Shown: positions 24,315-35,184 of the stretch, in pieces
Layout of the letters: the number at the start of each line of letters is the position of its first letter
Numbering within the stretch: the first letter of the stretch is position 1
DNA from: an uncultured Clostridia bacterium
Lineage (GTDB): Bacteria > Bacillota > Clostridia > TANB77 > CAG-508
Length of the DNA stretch: 42,027 bases
Direction: 5' to 3'
Assembly (NCBI GenBank): GCA_947628475.1
Contig: CANRAB010000002.1
Span: 1-42,027 of the forward strand
Notes under the pieces: model-generated
Seen by the model: only the letters and a program-made list of their open reading frames with translations
Told to the model about the DNA's origin: nothing
The model's database searches: none
Made by a program: the position numbers and the translations under genes

Positions 24315-25691
24315 TTATTTTCCTAAACAAAACTTAGAAAAAATACTTTTTATAATATCTTCTGAAACATTATCTCCTGTAATTTCTCCTAAATCTTCTA
24401 AAATCTGTTTTATATTTATAGACACAATATCTATAGGCATTGCTGATTTTAAATCATTTATGGCCATTTTCGTGTGTTTAATAGCTTTATTAATTAATTC
24501 TTGATGCCTTATATTAGTAATTATTAATTCATTATCCATATTTATCTCATTAAAATTAACCATTCTTATTAATTCTTTAAATAACTGCTCTACTCCATTT
24601 TCCTCTTTTAAAGACATTTTTATTATTTTTCTATTACACTTAATAATTTCATTTTTATTTTCTAAATTTGTTTCCTTTAAGTCTATCTTATTCAATATTA
24701 TTATAGATTTTTTCATTTTTACTAGCTTTAATATTTCATAATCTTCTTGTTGTAATTCTTTTGAATTATCAAATACTGCAATTAATATATCACATTCATC
24801 TGCTGCTTTTTTAGATTTTTCTATTCCAATTTTTTCTATTTTATTATTAGTATTTCTTATTCCCGCTGTATCTACTATTTTAAAAGGAATTCCCTCAAAT
24901 ACTATCTTTTCCTCAATAATATCCCTTGTTGTACCAGCTATATCTGTAACAATTGCTCTTTCTTCATGTAAAATTTTATTTAATAAAGACGATTTTCCAG
25001 CATTTGGACTTCCTATTATTGCCAATTTTATACCTTCTTTAATTATTTTTCCATTCTCAAATGTTTTTGATAAATTTAATAAATCATTCTCTATATTTTT
25101 TAAACTTTCTATAGATTTTTTATATGAAACTTCTTCTAAATCATATTCTGGATAATCAATATTTGCTTCAATATCTACCATAATATTCATTATTTTATTT
25201 TTTATTAAATTTATTTTTTTTGATAAAAATCCCTCTAATTGATTTATTGATTCTTGTGCTTCTCTTATACTTTGAGAATTTATAACATCTATTGTTGCTT
25301 CTGCTTGTGCCAAATCTATTCTACCATTTAAAAACGCTCTTTTTGTAAATTCTCCTGGCTCAGCTAATACCGCCCCATATTCTATACATAATTGCAAAAT
25401 TTTTCTTAAAACCACCATATTTCCATGTGAATTAATTTCACACATATCCTCCGCTGTATAACTTTTTGGAGCCTTAAAATATGAAACCAAAACTTCGTCT
25501 ACAATTTTTTTATTTTCTGGCTCTATTATTTTTCCATATTTCATCTGATATCCATTTATTTCTTCTATACTTTGAGGATTTTTTTGCACAAATATTTTAT
25601 TTAATATTTTAAAACAATTTTCTCCACTTAATCTTACTATTCCTATACCACCAATTGCTGGTGCAGTAGATATTGCTACAATAGTTGACAT
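24315..25691 (-). CDS. mnmE: tRNA modification GTPase MnmE
   Basis: MnmE (TrmE) is the GTPase partner of MnmG in cmnm5U34 formation. It has 458 residues. The N-terminal tetrahydrofolate-binding domain starts STIVAISTAPAIGGIGIVRLSG. The G domain has G1 GSPNAGKSSLL near residues 226-236, the switch TDIAGTTRDIIEE, DTAGIR and NKID. The C-terminal tail is FSKFCLGK, with the catalytic C-x-GK. All key motifs are present. It lies 50 bases upstream of mnmG and about 100 bases downstream of jag. Confidence 0.97.
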   Translation of the reverse strand: MSTIVAISTAPAIGGIGIVRLSGENCFKILNKIFVQKNPQSIEEINGYQMKYGKIIEPENKKIVDEVLVSYFKAPKSYTAEDMCEINSHGNMVVLRKILQLCIEYGAVLAEPGEFTKRAFLNGRIDLAQAEATIDVINSQSIREAQESINQLEGFLSKKINLIKNKIMNIMVDIEANIDYPEYDLEEVSYKKSIESLKNIENDLLNLSKTFENGKIIKEGIKLAIIGSPNAGKSSLLNKILHEERAIVTDIAGTTRDIIEEKIVFEGIPFKIVDTAGIRNTNNKIEKIGIEKSKKAADECDILIAVFDNSKELQQEDYEILKLVKMKKSIIILNKIDLKETNLENKNEIIKCNRKIIKMSLKEENGVEQLFKELIRMVNFNEINMDNELIITNIRHQELINKAIKHTKMAINDLKSAMPIDIVSINIKQILEDLGEITGDNVSEDIIKSIFSKFCLGK

Positions 25692-25789
25692 TTTTTATTC
25701 CTTTCTAAAATTTAATAATCATTTTTATTACGCTTATATTTAAAAATAGCAGATGTATTCAATCTGCCATTTTCATATTCAATAGTTAA

Positions 25790-26473
25790 TTACTTTAAAG
25801 TTATTACAATTCTTCTATGTGGTTCTTCTCCTTTACTAAAAGTTCTTACTTTATCACTATTTTGTAACTTTGTATGAATTATTTTTCTTTCATACGCAGT
25901 CATTGGTTCTAATGTTATAGATTTTTTTGTTTTTATAACTGTTTTTGAAATTTTTTCAGCTAACTCCTCTAATGTTTTTTCTCTTTTTTCTCTATAATTT
26001 CCTACATCTACTATAACAATTATTTTTGAAGATGAGTTTTTATTTGCAATCGCACTAGCTATTGTTTGCAAAGCATTAATTGTTGCACCTCTATAACCAA
26101 TTAAATGATTTATATTTTCACCATTAATTTTAACATAAATATTAAAATTATTAATTTCTACATTGCATTCTACATCATTCATAATAGAATTGAAAAATTC
26201 CTCTATTTTTTTTGCAACCTCTTCTATTTCATTCATATTAGTATTTACTTTTTTCTTTTCTTTTACTATATGATTTTCCTCTGGCTTACTCTCATCTTTT
26301 AAAGTCATTTCTATTTTTACTACTCTTGGAGCTAAAATACTATAAAAGCTTCTCTTCTTTTCTTCTTCTAACTGTTTTATTTCAACCATATTTTTAGATA
26401 CTTTTAATTCTTTTAAGCCTTTTTCAATAGCTTCTGCAGTAGTTTTTCCTTCAACGATTATTGTTTTAGCCAT
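25790..26473 (-). CDS. khpB: RNA-binding protein Jag/KhpB
   Basis: This 227-residue protein has the three Jag domains in order. The first is a Jag-N domain (IIVEGKTTAEAIEKGLKELKV). The second is a KH-type domain with GENINHLIGYRGATINALQ near the middle. The third is a C-terminal R3H domain with MTAYERKIIHTKLQ and GEEPHRRIVITLK. Jag/KhpB binds RNA and influences cell elongation and sporulation; its gene is usually next to yidC, as here. I take the ATG at 26473 because AAGGA sits about 11 bases upstream; a GTG at 26482 is too close to that site. Confidence 0.94.
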   Translation of the reverse strand: MAKTIIVEGKTTAEAIEKGLKELKVSKNMVEIKQLEEEKKRSFYSILAPRVVKIEMTLKDESKPEENHIVKEKKKVNTNMNEIEEVAKKIEEFFNSIMNDVECNVEINNFNIYVKINGENINHLIGYRGATINALQTIASAIANKNSSSKIIVIVDVGNYREKREKTLEELAEKISKTVIKTKKSITLEPMTAYERKIIHTKLQNSDKVRTFSKGEEPHRRIVITLK

Positions 26474-26547
26474 TTTTTTCACATTCCTTTCTAAACAGTA
26501 AAAAAATTTTAAAAAATAATTTTTTCATTTATATATGTATTAATTAA

Positions 26548-27423
26548 TTATTCTTCATTCTTTTCTTCTTTAGAAAAAATTTTATTCAAAATTAATCTTT
26601 CAATTACCATTATAATATTATTTACTAACCAATATAAAGCTAGTCCTAATGGAGCAACTAAAGAAATAGAGACTGATAAAAACGGCATCATCCATGACAT
26701 AGTTTTATTCATTTGTGCTGTCATTTCAGCTTGATCCATTTCTTCATTATCTTTTTTACTTGTTAAAGCTTTACTTTCTTCTTCATCTTTTTTAGTTTTT
26801 ACATTTGTTGTTAATTTTATTGAAACTATAGAAGAAATTACGTACAACACTGGAATAATGAAAACCTTAATATCTGAATAATCTTCTTGTGGTACTTTGC
26901 TTAAATTCAATCCTAGAAAATCCATATTAATATACATTTCATTTTCTTTTAAATTTTTTTCTTGAATGTATCTAATAACGCTCATTTCTGGATATGTCTT
27001 GCTTACACTAAATTCTCCCTTTTCTTTCTTTATTTCTTCTATTTTTGATGTAATTGCTGTCTCATCTATATGTTTCATGAATGTAAGAGGACTTCTCACT
27101 AAGCAAAACATTGATAATAACAATATCATTTGTATAATAACACTAAAACACCCTCCAAAAGGATTAACCTTTTCTCTTTTATATAAATCCATCATTTCTT
27201 GATTTAATCTTTCTGGATTACCCTTGTGTTTTATCTGCAATATTTGCATTTCTTTTTGAATTTTTTCATTCTTTTTTAATGTTTTTTGTTGTTTTATAGA
27301 TAATGGTAGCATAATAATTTTTATTAAAACAGAAAAAACAATTATTGCTAATCCATAATTCTTAACTAATATATATATCCAGCTTAAAATATAACCAAAT
27401 ATACCTGCAAAAAAGTTTATCAT
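26548..27423 (-). CDS. yidC: Membrane protein insertase YidC/SpoIIIJ
   Basis: This 291-residue insertase places proteins into the cytoplasmic membrane, with or without SecYEG. It has an N-terminal hydrophobic segment, the conserved IIVFSVLIKIIMLPLSIKQQK (whose arginine-free hydrophilic groove residue is not clear), EKVNPFGGCFSVIIQMI and MMPFLSVSISLVAPLGLALY. In Firmicutes the protein is a lipoprotein in some paralogues; no lipobox cysteine is visible here. The extracytoplasmic loop between the first two core helices is long and charged. It is 8 bases downstream of yidD, as in the standard block. Family identity is clear; fine membrane topology is not. Confidence 0.95.
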   Translation of the reverse strand: MINFFAGIFGYILSWIYILVKNYGLAIIVFSVLIKIIMLPLSIKQQKTLKKNEKIQKEMQILQIKHKGNPERLNQEMMDLYKREKVNPFGGCFSVIIQMILLLSMFCLVRSPLTFMKHIDETAITSKIEEIKKEKGEFSVSKTYPEMSVIRYIQEKNLKENEMYINMDFLGLNLSKVPQEDYSDIKVFIIPVLYVISSIVSIKLTTNVKTKKDEEESKALTSKKDNEEMDQAEMTAQMNKTMSWMMPFLSVSISLVAPLGLALYWLVNNIIMVIERLILNKIFSKEEKNEE

Positions 27424-27431
27424 TTTTCCTC

Positions 27432-27707
27432 CTATTTTACAGGGTCATATCCCCCTTTTGAAAAAGGATTACATTTAAAAAATCTTTTTATACTTAATCC
27501 ACTTCCCTTAATTATGCCATATTTTTCAATTGCCTGTTTCGCATATTCTGAGCAAGTTGGATAATATTTACAGTGAATTCCAAAATGTGAAATTATTGGA
27601 GAAATATTCTTTTTATATATATTAATAATAACTATTATAATTCTTTTTATTATTTTTTCCGCATTTTCACATATTCTATTAAAATTTATTAAAATGCCTT
27701 TTTTCAT
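27432..27707 (-). CDS. yidD: Membrane protein insertion efficiency factor YidD
   Basis: This small 91-residue protein is of the YidD family, which assists YidC-dependent insertion. The family core is HCKYYPTCSEYAKQAIEKYG, followed by KRFFKCNPFSKGGYDPV. Its three cysteines (HCKYYPTC and KCNPF) are at the family positions. It has an amphipathic N-terminal part. It sits between rnpA and yidC in the usual order. A clear ribosome site is not obvious; the ATG follows an A-rich stretch. Confidence 0.95.
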   Translation of the reverse strand: MKKGILINFNRICENAEKIIKRIIIVIINIYKKNISPIISHFGIHCKYYPTCSEYAKQAIEKYGIIKGSGLSIKRFFKCNPFSKGGYDPVK

Positions 27708-27750
27708 ATTTTCTTATAACATTTCTCCTATAATAGTTTTCTATATTACT

Positions 27751-28098
27751 TTAACTTTTAATAAAAATATTTGATTTATTAAATATTTTTAAAATATCTT
27801 TTTTTACATCATAAAAATTAAAATTATTATAATCTAATTTTTTTTTCCATAATATAACAAAGCTGTTTCCAACACTTAAATTTTCTTCAAATATTCTGTA
27901 ATTTTCACGTATTAGTCTTTTTATTTTATTTCTTTTTACACTATTTCCTGCTTTTTTACTAACAGCTATTCCTAATTTATTTATTTTTTTATTGTTTTTT
28001 TTTATATATATATCCAATAAAAAACCTCTAGTACAAGTTCCTTTATTTAGAACTTCTCTAAATTCATAATTTTTTTTTAGCATTACTGTTTTTTTCAT
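27751..28098 (-). CDS. rnpA: Ribonuclease P protein component
   Basis: RnpA is the protein subunit of RNase P, which matures the 5' ends of tRNAs. From the Met at 28098 it has 115 residues. The family start is MKKTVMLKKNYEFREVLNKG, and the RNR motif is KKAGNSVKRNKIKRLIREN near residues 49-67. A further ATG at 28113 would add five residues (MSDEK); neither has a strong ribosome site, and the family start favours 28098. It lies about 80 bases downstream of rpmH and is probably co-transcribed. Confidence 0.95.
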   Translation of the reverse strand: MKKTVMLKKNYEFREVLNKGTCTRGFLLDIYIKKNNKKINKLGIAVSKKAGNSVKRNKIKRLIRENYRIFEENLSVGNSFVILWKKKLDYNNFNFYDVKKDILKIFNKSNIFIKS

Positions 28099-28177
28099 TT
28101 TTTCATCACTCATTTTTGTATAGAAAATTTTTTATGCATAAATAATTTATCAATTTATTAATTGATTTTTCTTAATT

Positions 28178-28312
28178 TTATACAGTAATTCTTTTTCTTC
28201 CTTTAGCTTTTCTTGCTTTTAAAACATTTCTTCCACTTCTTGTTTTCATTCTTGCTCTAAATCCATGAACTTTCTTTTCTTGTCTATTTTTTGGTTGATA
28301 TGTCATTTTCAT
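28178..28312 (-). CDS. rpmH: 50S ribosomal protein L34
   Basis: This is the 44-residue L34 protein of the large ribosomal subunit: [20 protein letters not shown], then [20 protein letters not shown] and RITV. The start at 28312 has GAGGAGG 9 bases upstream; an inner ATG at 28306 is less well placed. Length and composition are typical (44-47 residues). It is the first gene of the leftward block and has its own strong promoter. Confidence 0.97.
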   Translation of the reverse strand: MKMTYQPKNRQEKKVHGFRARMKTRSGRNVLKARKAKGRKRITV

Positions 28313-28349
28313 AGTAATAAACCTCCTCTAATTAATCATAAGTGTTAAA

Positions 28350-28379
28350 ATTATATATTAAAACTATGGCTATTGTCAA
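28350..28379 (-). promoter_or_regulatory. Strong promoter of rpmH
   Basis: On the minus strand TTGACA (28379-28374), an 18-base spacer and TATAAT (28355-28350) match the sigma-A consensus exactly and lie 38 bases before the rpmH start. Confidence 0.9.
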
Positions 28380-28532
28380 GTGTTTCGTTAAATTTTTTAA
28401 ATATTATTATCTTTTTCTTATTTTTTATTGATTAATTTTTTTTTTTTTGATATTATTATGTCATAAATTAGGTATTTGTAATTTAATTTTAATACCTTTT
28501 TTCTTAAGTTTATACTGGAGGGTAATATACCA

Positions 28533-29864
28533 ATGGAAAGCAGTTTAAATGACATATTGAATGAAGCAAAAAATTTGCTAAAAGGTGAAATTTCTGAACT
28601 TTCTTATAAAACTTGGCTTTTACCATTAGAAATTCAAGGAATTGAAAACAATAATGTTATTCTTATTTCAGATGATCCTTTTAAGAAAGATTCTGTAGAA
28701 TCTCGCTTTAAAGATTTGCTTGAAAACGCATTTAGTATAATATTACAAAAAAAATGTAATGTTACAATTATTCTAAATGATGGAAATGATACACAAGATA
28801 AAAATTCAAATTTCTCAAATGTTAATTATTCTAAAACTTATTTGAATCCTAATTATTCCTTTGATACTTTTGTTGTTGGAGATAACAATAGATTTGCACA
28901 TGCTGCTGCTCTTGCCGTTGCAGAGTCTTTGGCTACGGCTTACAACCCTTTATACATTTATGGAGGAGTAGGATTAGGAAAAACGCATTTAATGCATGCC
29001 ATTGGTAATGAAGTATTAAAAAATCATAAAGATTTGAAAATTCTCTATGTTACATCAGAAAATTTTACAAACGAATTTATAAATTCATTGAAAGATAATG
29101 GAATGGAAAAATTCAGAAATAAATATAGAAACATAGATTTACTTTTAATCGATGATATTCAATTTATCGCTGGTAAAGACCGTTTACAAGAAGAATTCTT
29201 CCATACTTTTAATACACTACGTGAAAATGGAAAACAAATTGTATTATCAAGTGATAAACCACCACGAGATATTCCACTTTTAGAAGATAGGTTAAAATCT
29301 CGTTTTGAATGGGGTATACTTGCAGATATTGCTATGGCAGATTACGAGGTTCGTTTAGCTATTTTAAGAAAAAAAGCCGACGAAAAACACGCTATCATTG
29401 ATGATGATATTTTAAAAAATATTGCTGCTAAAATTGACTCAAACATAAGAGAATTAGAAGGAGTTTTTAATAAAATTGTTGCACAAGCTTCATTAACACA
29501 TACTCCTATAACTTTTGAAATGGCTGAAAAAGCAATAAATGACATCATAAGGCAAAATTCTTCAGTAATTTCAATAGAATACATACAAGATGTTATATGT
29601 AGTTATTTTGATATAACTATGAAAGATTTAAAAAGTTCACAAAGGTCAAGTAACATAACTTTTCCAAGGCAGATAGGAATGTATCTTTGCAGAATTCTTA
29701 CAAACGAGTCATTCCCTAAGGTTGGAGAAGCTTTTGGTAAGAGAGATCATACAACTGTAATGCACGCTTTCAAAAAAATTGAAAAAGATATAAAAGAAGA
29801 TTCTAATACTAAGTTAATTGTGGAAAGTGTGAAAAAAATTGTACTAAACAACAAACAAGCATAA
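28533..29864 (+). CDS. dnaA: Chromosomal replication initiator protein DnaA
   Basis: DnaA binds DnaA boxes and melts oriC. It has 443 residues in four domains. These are an N-terminal DnaB/DnaD-interaction domain, a variable linker rich in Asn/Asp, a AAA+ domain and a DNA-binding domain. The AAA+ domain has Walker A GGVGLGKTHLM at residues 134-144 and Walker B LLLIDDIQF around 193-201. The C-terminal helix-turn-helix ends in the DnaA signature RDHTTVMHAFKKI. GGAGGG lies about 10 bases before the ATG. An in-frame CGC arginine (ESRF) and AGG occur, but no in-frame CGG. DnaA boxes just downstream show that the origin is bound here. Confidence 0.98.
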   Translation: MESSLNDILNEAKNLLKGEISELSYKTWLLPLEIQGIENNNVILISDDPFKKDSVESRFKDLLENAFSIILQKKCNVTIILNDGNDTQDKNSNFSNVNYSKTYLNPNYSFDTFVVGDNNRFAHAAALAVAESLATAYNPLYIYGGVGLGKTHLMHAIGNEVLKNHKDLKILYVTSENFTNEFINSLKDNGMEKFRNKYRNIDLLLIDDIQFIAGKDRLQEEFFHTFNTLRENGKQIVLSSDKPPRDIPLLEDRLKSRFEWGILADIAMADYEVRLAILRKKADEKHAIIDDDILKNIAAKIDSNIRELEGVFNKIVAQASLTHTPITFEMAEKAINDIIRQNSSVISIEYIQDVICSYFDITMKDLKSSQRSSNITFPRQIGMYLCRILTNESFPKVGEAFGKRDHTTVMHAFKKIEKDIKEDSNTKLIVESVKKIVLNNKQA

Positions 29865-30215
29865 TTTAAACGAAAAACTTTCTTTTAACAATAAATTGTT
29901 TGTTAAACATATTTTTGTAAAAAAATTTTGTATCTTTACTTACGGAAAGAATAAATAAGTTATCCATAGGTACCTGTGAATAAGTTGTGGAAAATTTGTT
30001 AATAAGTGTAAAATTCACATAAAAATTATAATACTGTTAATAATTTTATTTTTTATCCACACATATATCCACAATAAATTTTCTTAGGGAATTAAGTTAT
30101 ACACATAGTTATCCACATTATCCACAGGACCTACTAATACTATTACTAAATATATTTATTTATATATAATAAAAAGACGTGAGTGAAATTTTCAAAAGGA
30201 AAGGACTTAGATAAT
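29865..30215. other. oriC: DnaA-box cluster between dnaA and dnaN
   Basis: At least eight DnaA-box-like 9-mers are visible. On the plus strand: TTATCCATA (29960-29968), TTATCCACA (30053-30061), ATATCCACA (30065-30073), TTATACACA (30097-30105), TTATCCACA (30109-30117) and TTATCCACA (30118-30126). On the minus strand: TTATTCACA (29983-29975) and TTTTCCACA (29994-29986). The left part is AT-rich without boxes. This is the classical Firmicute origin position. The dnaA upstream region (28381-28532) lacks obvious boxes, so the origin may not be bipartite. Confidence 0.95.
30109..30160 (+). promoter_or_regulatory. Core unwinding element: two boxes, GC patch, DnaA-trios
   Basis: Two abutting consensus DnaA boxes (30109-30126) are followed by GGACC and then by a run of three-base DnaA-trio motifs, TAC TAA TAC TAT TAC TAA (30132-30149). 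An AT-only stretch from 30150 follows. The order boxes, GC patch, trios, AT stretch is that of the B. subtilis basal unwinding system, so melting should begin just right of 30130. Confidence 0.87.
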
Positions 30216-31334
30216 ATGAAAATTATTTGTGAAAAGGAAAAACTATTAAAAGCAATCAATGCTGTGGTTAGAGGTGTACCTACTAGAACAACTATGCCTA
30301 TATTAGAAGGTATATATATGCAAACAAATAACAATGAATTAAAACTAACAACTTATGATTTAGAATTAGGAATAGAATATATAATAGAAGCAAATATTGA
30401 AGAAGAAGGAAATACTGTAGTAAATGCTACAATGTTTAGTGAAATAATAAGAAGGTTACCAGATGCTGAAATAAAATTAACAGTTACTGAAAATAAATTA
30501 TTAGTAATTGAATGTGAAGGTTCTTTATATAAATTATCTACAATGAATCCTGAAGAATTTCCAGAGTTACCAAAAATTGATGTTGAAAATTCTTTAGAAA
30601 CAGAGCAAATTGTATTAAGAAATATGATAAAGAAAACAATTTTTGCAGTTAGTAATGAAGAAAATAGACCTATATTTACTGGTTGTTTATTTGAAACAAA
30701 GAATGATAAATTAAATATTGTAGCAATCGATGGATTTAGAATGGGCTGGGTTAGTAAAACTTTGGCTAAAAAAACAGATGATTTTAAAGTTGTTATTCCT
30801 GGAAAAACTTTGAATGAAGTTAATAAAATATTAACAGATTCATTTGAGAGTATAAGGATAGGTATTTCAAAAAATCAGGGTATTTTTGAAATGGAAAATT
30901 GTAAAATTGTTACAAGATTATTAGATGGAGAGTTTTTAAATTATGAGAGTGTAATTCCAGGTAATTGGGAAACAAGGATAAAAGTAAATAGAAATTTATT
31001 GCAAGGATGTTTAGAAAGGGTAAGTTTAATTTCATCATCTAGTATAGAAAAAGAAAAAAAATATCCTGTAAAAATAAATATTGATATTGGAAAAATAACT
31101 TTATCTTGCACAAATCAAACAGGAGATGCAAAAGAAGAAATGTATTTAGAAACAGAAGGTCAAAATTTAGAAATAGGTGTTAATCCAAAATATTTCTTAG
31201 ATGCATTAAAAGCAATAGAAGATGAAGAAATATTTATAGAATTTGGAAGTAATATTTCTCCATGTATAATAAAACCAATAGAAAAATTAGAAAATGAATA
31301 TATATATATGATATTACCTGTAAGATTAAAATAA
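30216..31334 (+). CDS. dnaN: DNA polymerase III beta subunit (sliding clamp)
   Basis: This is the 372-residue processivity clamp. It starts MKIICEKEKLLKAINAVVRG, with PILEGIYMQTNNNELKLTTYDLE and later FMLDGEFLNYESVIP-like rLLDGEFLNYESVIPG blocks. The ending EYIYMILPVRLK matches the family C-terminus (MPVR-type). I chose the ATG at 30216, which has GGAAAGGAC about 9 bases upstream. A GTG at 30183 would add 11 residues that the family lacks. It is followed by recF after 10 bases. It has no CGG codon. Confidence 0.97.
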   Translation: MKIICEKEKLLKAINAVVRGVPTRTTMPILEGIYMQTNNNELKLTTYDLELGIEYIIEANIEEEGNTVVNATMFSEIIRRLPDAEIKLTVTENKLLVIECEGSLYKLSTMNPEEFPELPKIDVENSLETEQIVLRNMIKKTIFAVSNEENRPIFTGCLFETKNDKLNIVAIDGFRMGWVSKTLAKKTDDFKVVIPGKTLNEVNKILTDSFESIRIGISKNQGIFEMENCKIVTRLLDGEFLNYESVIPGNWETRIKVNRNLLQGCLERVSLISSSSIEKEKKYPVKINIDIGKITLSCTNQTGDAKEEMYLETEGQNLEIGVNPKYFLDALKAIEDEEIFIEFGSNISPCIIKPIEKLENEYIYMILPVRLK

Positions 31335-31344
31335 AGGAAAAAAA

Positions 31345-32412
31345 ATGTATATAAAGGAAATAAAATTAGAAAATTTTAGAAATTATGATTTTGAAAAGTT
31401 GAAATTAAATGAAAAAATAAATGTTATTTTTGGAGATAATGCACAGGGAAAAACTAATATATTAGAAGCAATTTTTGTTAGTGCATTAGGAAAGTCATTT
31501 CGCACTAATAAGGATAATGAATTAATTAAAGAAAATAAAAATTATGCAAAATTAGAAATTAATTTTGAAAAGAATAACAGAAATGAAAAAATTAATTTAG
31601 AATTGTCTAATAAAAAGTTATTTTTTATTAATGAAATTCCTATAAAAAAAACAAGTGAAATAATAGGAAAAATAAATGTAGTTTTATTTTCACCAGAAGA
31701 TATTGAAATATTGAGAAGTGAACCTATAAGAAGAAGAAAATTTTTAAATATTATGATAAGTCAGTTAAGACCAATGTATATACATTTAATGTCTCAATAT
31801 AATAAAATTTTAGAGCAAAGAAATAATTATCTAAAACAGATAAAGTATGAAAATAAATTGAAAAATAATTTAGAAATTTGGGATGAACAATTATCAAAGT
31901 ATGGTTTAAAAATTTACGAATATAGAAAAGAATTTATAGAAAAAATAAATAATAAAATAAAAGAAATTCATTTAAAAACAACAGAAAATATAGAAAATAT
32001 AGATATAAAATATAAAACAAATATAAATAAAGAAAATTATTTAATAAATTTAAAGAAAAATATAGAAAAAGATATACAAAAGGGATATACATCAATTGGT
32101 ATACATAGGGATGATTTTGAAATTTATATTAATAATAAAAATGTAGGAATATATGGTTCACAAGGACAACAAAGGTCAAGTATAATTTCATTAAAACTTG
32201 CAGAAGCAGAAGTGGTATATGATGAAATAGACGATTATCCTGTTATTTTATTAGATGATTTTATGTCTGAACTAGATAAAAAAAGAGTAAATGGTTTTAT
32301 AAAAAATATAAAAAATAATCAAGTAATTATTACATGTACTGAAAAGATAACTCTTGACAAGATGGTGTATAATCTTTTTAAAGTAGAGAATGCCAAAATA
32401 GAAAAAATGTAA
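31345..32412 (+). CDS. recF: DNA replication and repair protein RecF
   Basis: RecF is an SMC-like ATPase that helps load RecA at gaps. It has 355 residues. It begins IKEIKLENFRNYDFEKL, with Walker A GDNAQGKTNILEAI at residues 31-44 and LGKSFRT. The signature region is GSQGQQRSSIISLKLAEAE, and Walker B is VILLDDFMSELD. It lies 10 bases after dnaN and about 50 bases before gyrB, the standard dnaN-recF-gyrB order. The sequence is unusually lysine- and asparagine-rich, reflecting the AT bias, but all motifs are present. Confidence 0.97.
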   Translation: MYIKEIKLENFRNYDFEKLKLNEKINVIFGDNAQGKTNILEAIFVSALGKSFRTNKDNELIKENKNYAKLEINFEKNNRNEKINLELSNKKLFFINEIPIKKTSEIIGKINVVLFSPEDIEILRSEPIRRRKFLNIMISQLRPMYIHLMSQYNKILEQRNNYLKQIKYENKLKNNLEIWDEQLSKYGLKIYEYRKEFIEKINNKIKEIHLKTTENIENIDIKYKTNINKENYLINLKKNIEKDIQKGYTSIGIHRDDFEIYINNKNVGIYGSQGQQRSSIISLKLAEAEVVYDEIDDYPVILLDDFMSELDKKRVNGFIKNIKNNQVIITCTEKITLDKMVYNLFKVENAKIEKM

Positions 32413-32464
32413 ATTATTATAAATCAAAAGAATAAAACTTTGTGGAGAAAGGATTGATATATAA

Positions 32465-34378
<1,914 letters not shown>

Positions 34379-34440
34379 TTAAAAAGTAAAAAAGATATTA
34401 AAATGATTAACAATAAAAGTGTTTTTGTTAATAAAAATCT

Positions 34441-34467
34441 AATAGCTCGGAATAGTTCCGAGCTATT
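34441..34467 (-). terminator. 12-bp hairpin past gyrB
   Basis: Perfect arms AATAGCTCGGAA and TTCCGAGCTATT enclose a 3-base loop. The T-rich tail is on the minus strand (AGATTTTTATT), so it would best stop a minus-strand transcript coming from the gene-free region to its right. For gyrB itself the tail is poor. Confidence 0.6.
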
Positions 34468-35184
34468 ATCGACAAAGCTCATATTAATCTTCAGCTAAGA
34501 CTAAAATAAATAATTTTTTCATCTGATATATATTACTATATAAGCAAACAATCAACCACTTATTTTAATCAGTCGCTCGACTATAAAAACATCAAAAGAG
34601 ACTACATTCCTCCCATAGGGAATAAAAGCAATCCCTGAGGTAGATAAAAATTTAGATATTAATATAATCTTAACTAGGCTATAATATCTACATTTTAGCC
34701 ATATAAACAAAGAAAAAACAAAATATGGCTTACACATAAATATTATAACTTTCAGCTCCGACACAATATAACCAAAAAATAGCTATAAGATATCTTTGCT
34801 CGAATTATATAAAACCTTAAGAGACCTTATATAACTCTTAGTTCAATTAATATGAACCTTATGCTATTATTATGGATAAAAAAAAGATATATATACAGGT
34901 AAATTTTAGAAATTTGAAAATTTTAAAAAATAGTATTGCAAAATAAAAAAAAGTATGGTATAAATATAAACAATTAATAAGTCTCTATTGTAAAATTAAA
35001 TTTAAAATCTAAAAATTTAATTCTTTAGAAAATCCTAAAATATAATTAAAGAATAGTTTTATTATATTTTTAAGAAATATTATTTTTATTCATAATTTTT
35101 TATATCGTTAATTAAAAAATTTTTTCACTTTTTATAAAAAAATAATATTTAATAACGTAAAATATTTATAGAAAGGAGTAAAAC
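34468..35184. other. Gene-free region, possible structured RNA
   Basis: No credible protein is seen. The part at 34468-34870 has more C and G than the flanks and several small hairpins: GCCATAT/ATATGGC around 34698-34729; nested CTAC, CTC, AGGGA with TCCCT, GAG, GTAG at about 34602-34643; and GTTCA/TGAAC at 34841-34857. On the minus strand it would end in the hairpin with T tail at 34441-34467, so a minus-strand RNA is the best guess. The rest, 34870-35184, is plain AT-rich DNA upstream of the next gene. I could not match it to RNase P RNA, tmRNA, SRP RNA or a named riboswitch. Confidence 0.35.

Noticed and set aside
30183-30215. Longer dnaN starting at GTG 30183
   Set aside because: The 11 extra residues are absent from the family and the ribosome site GGAAAGGAC fits the ATG at 30216.
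34552-34764. 70-residue ORF on the minus strand right of gyrB
   Set aside because: There is no ribosome site or family-like motif; the stretch looks more like structured non-coding DNA.
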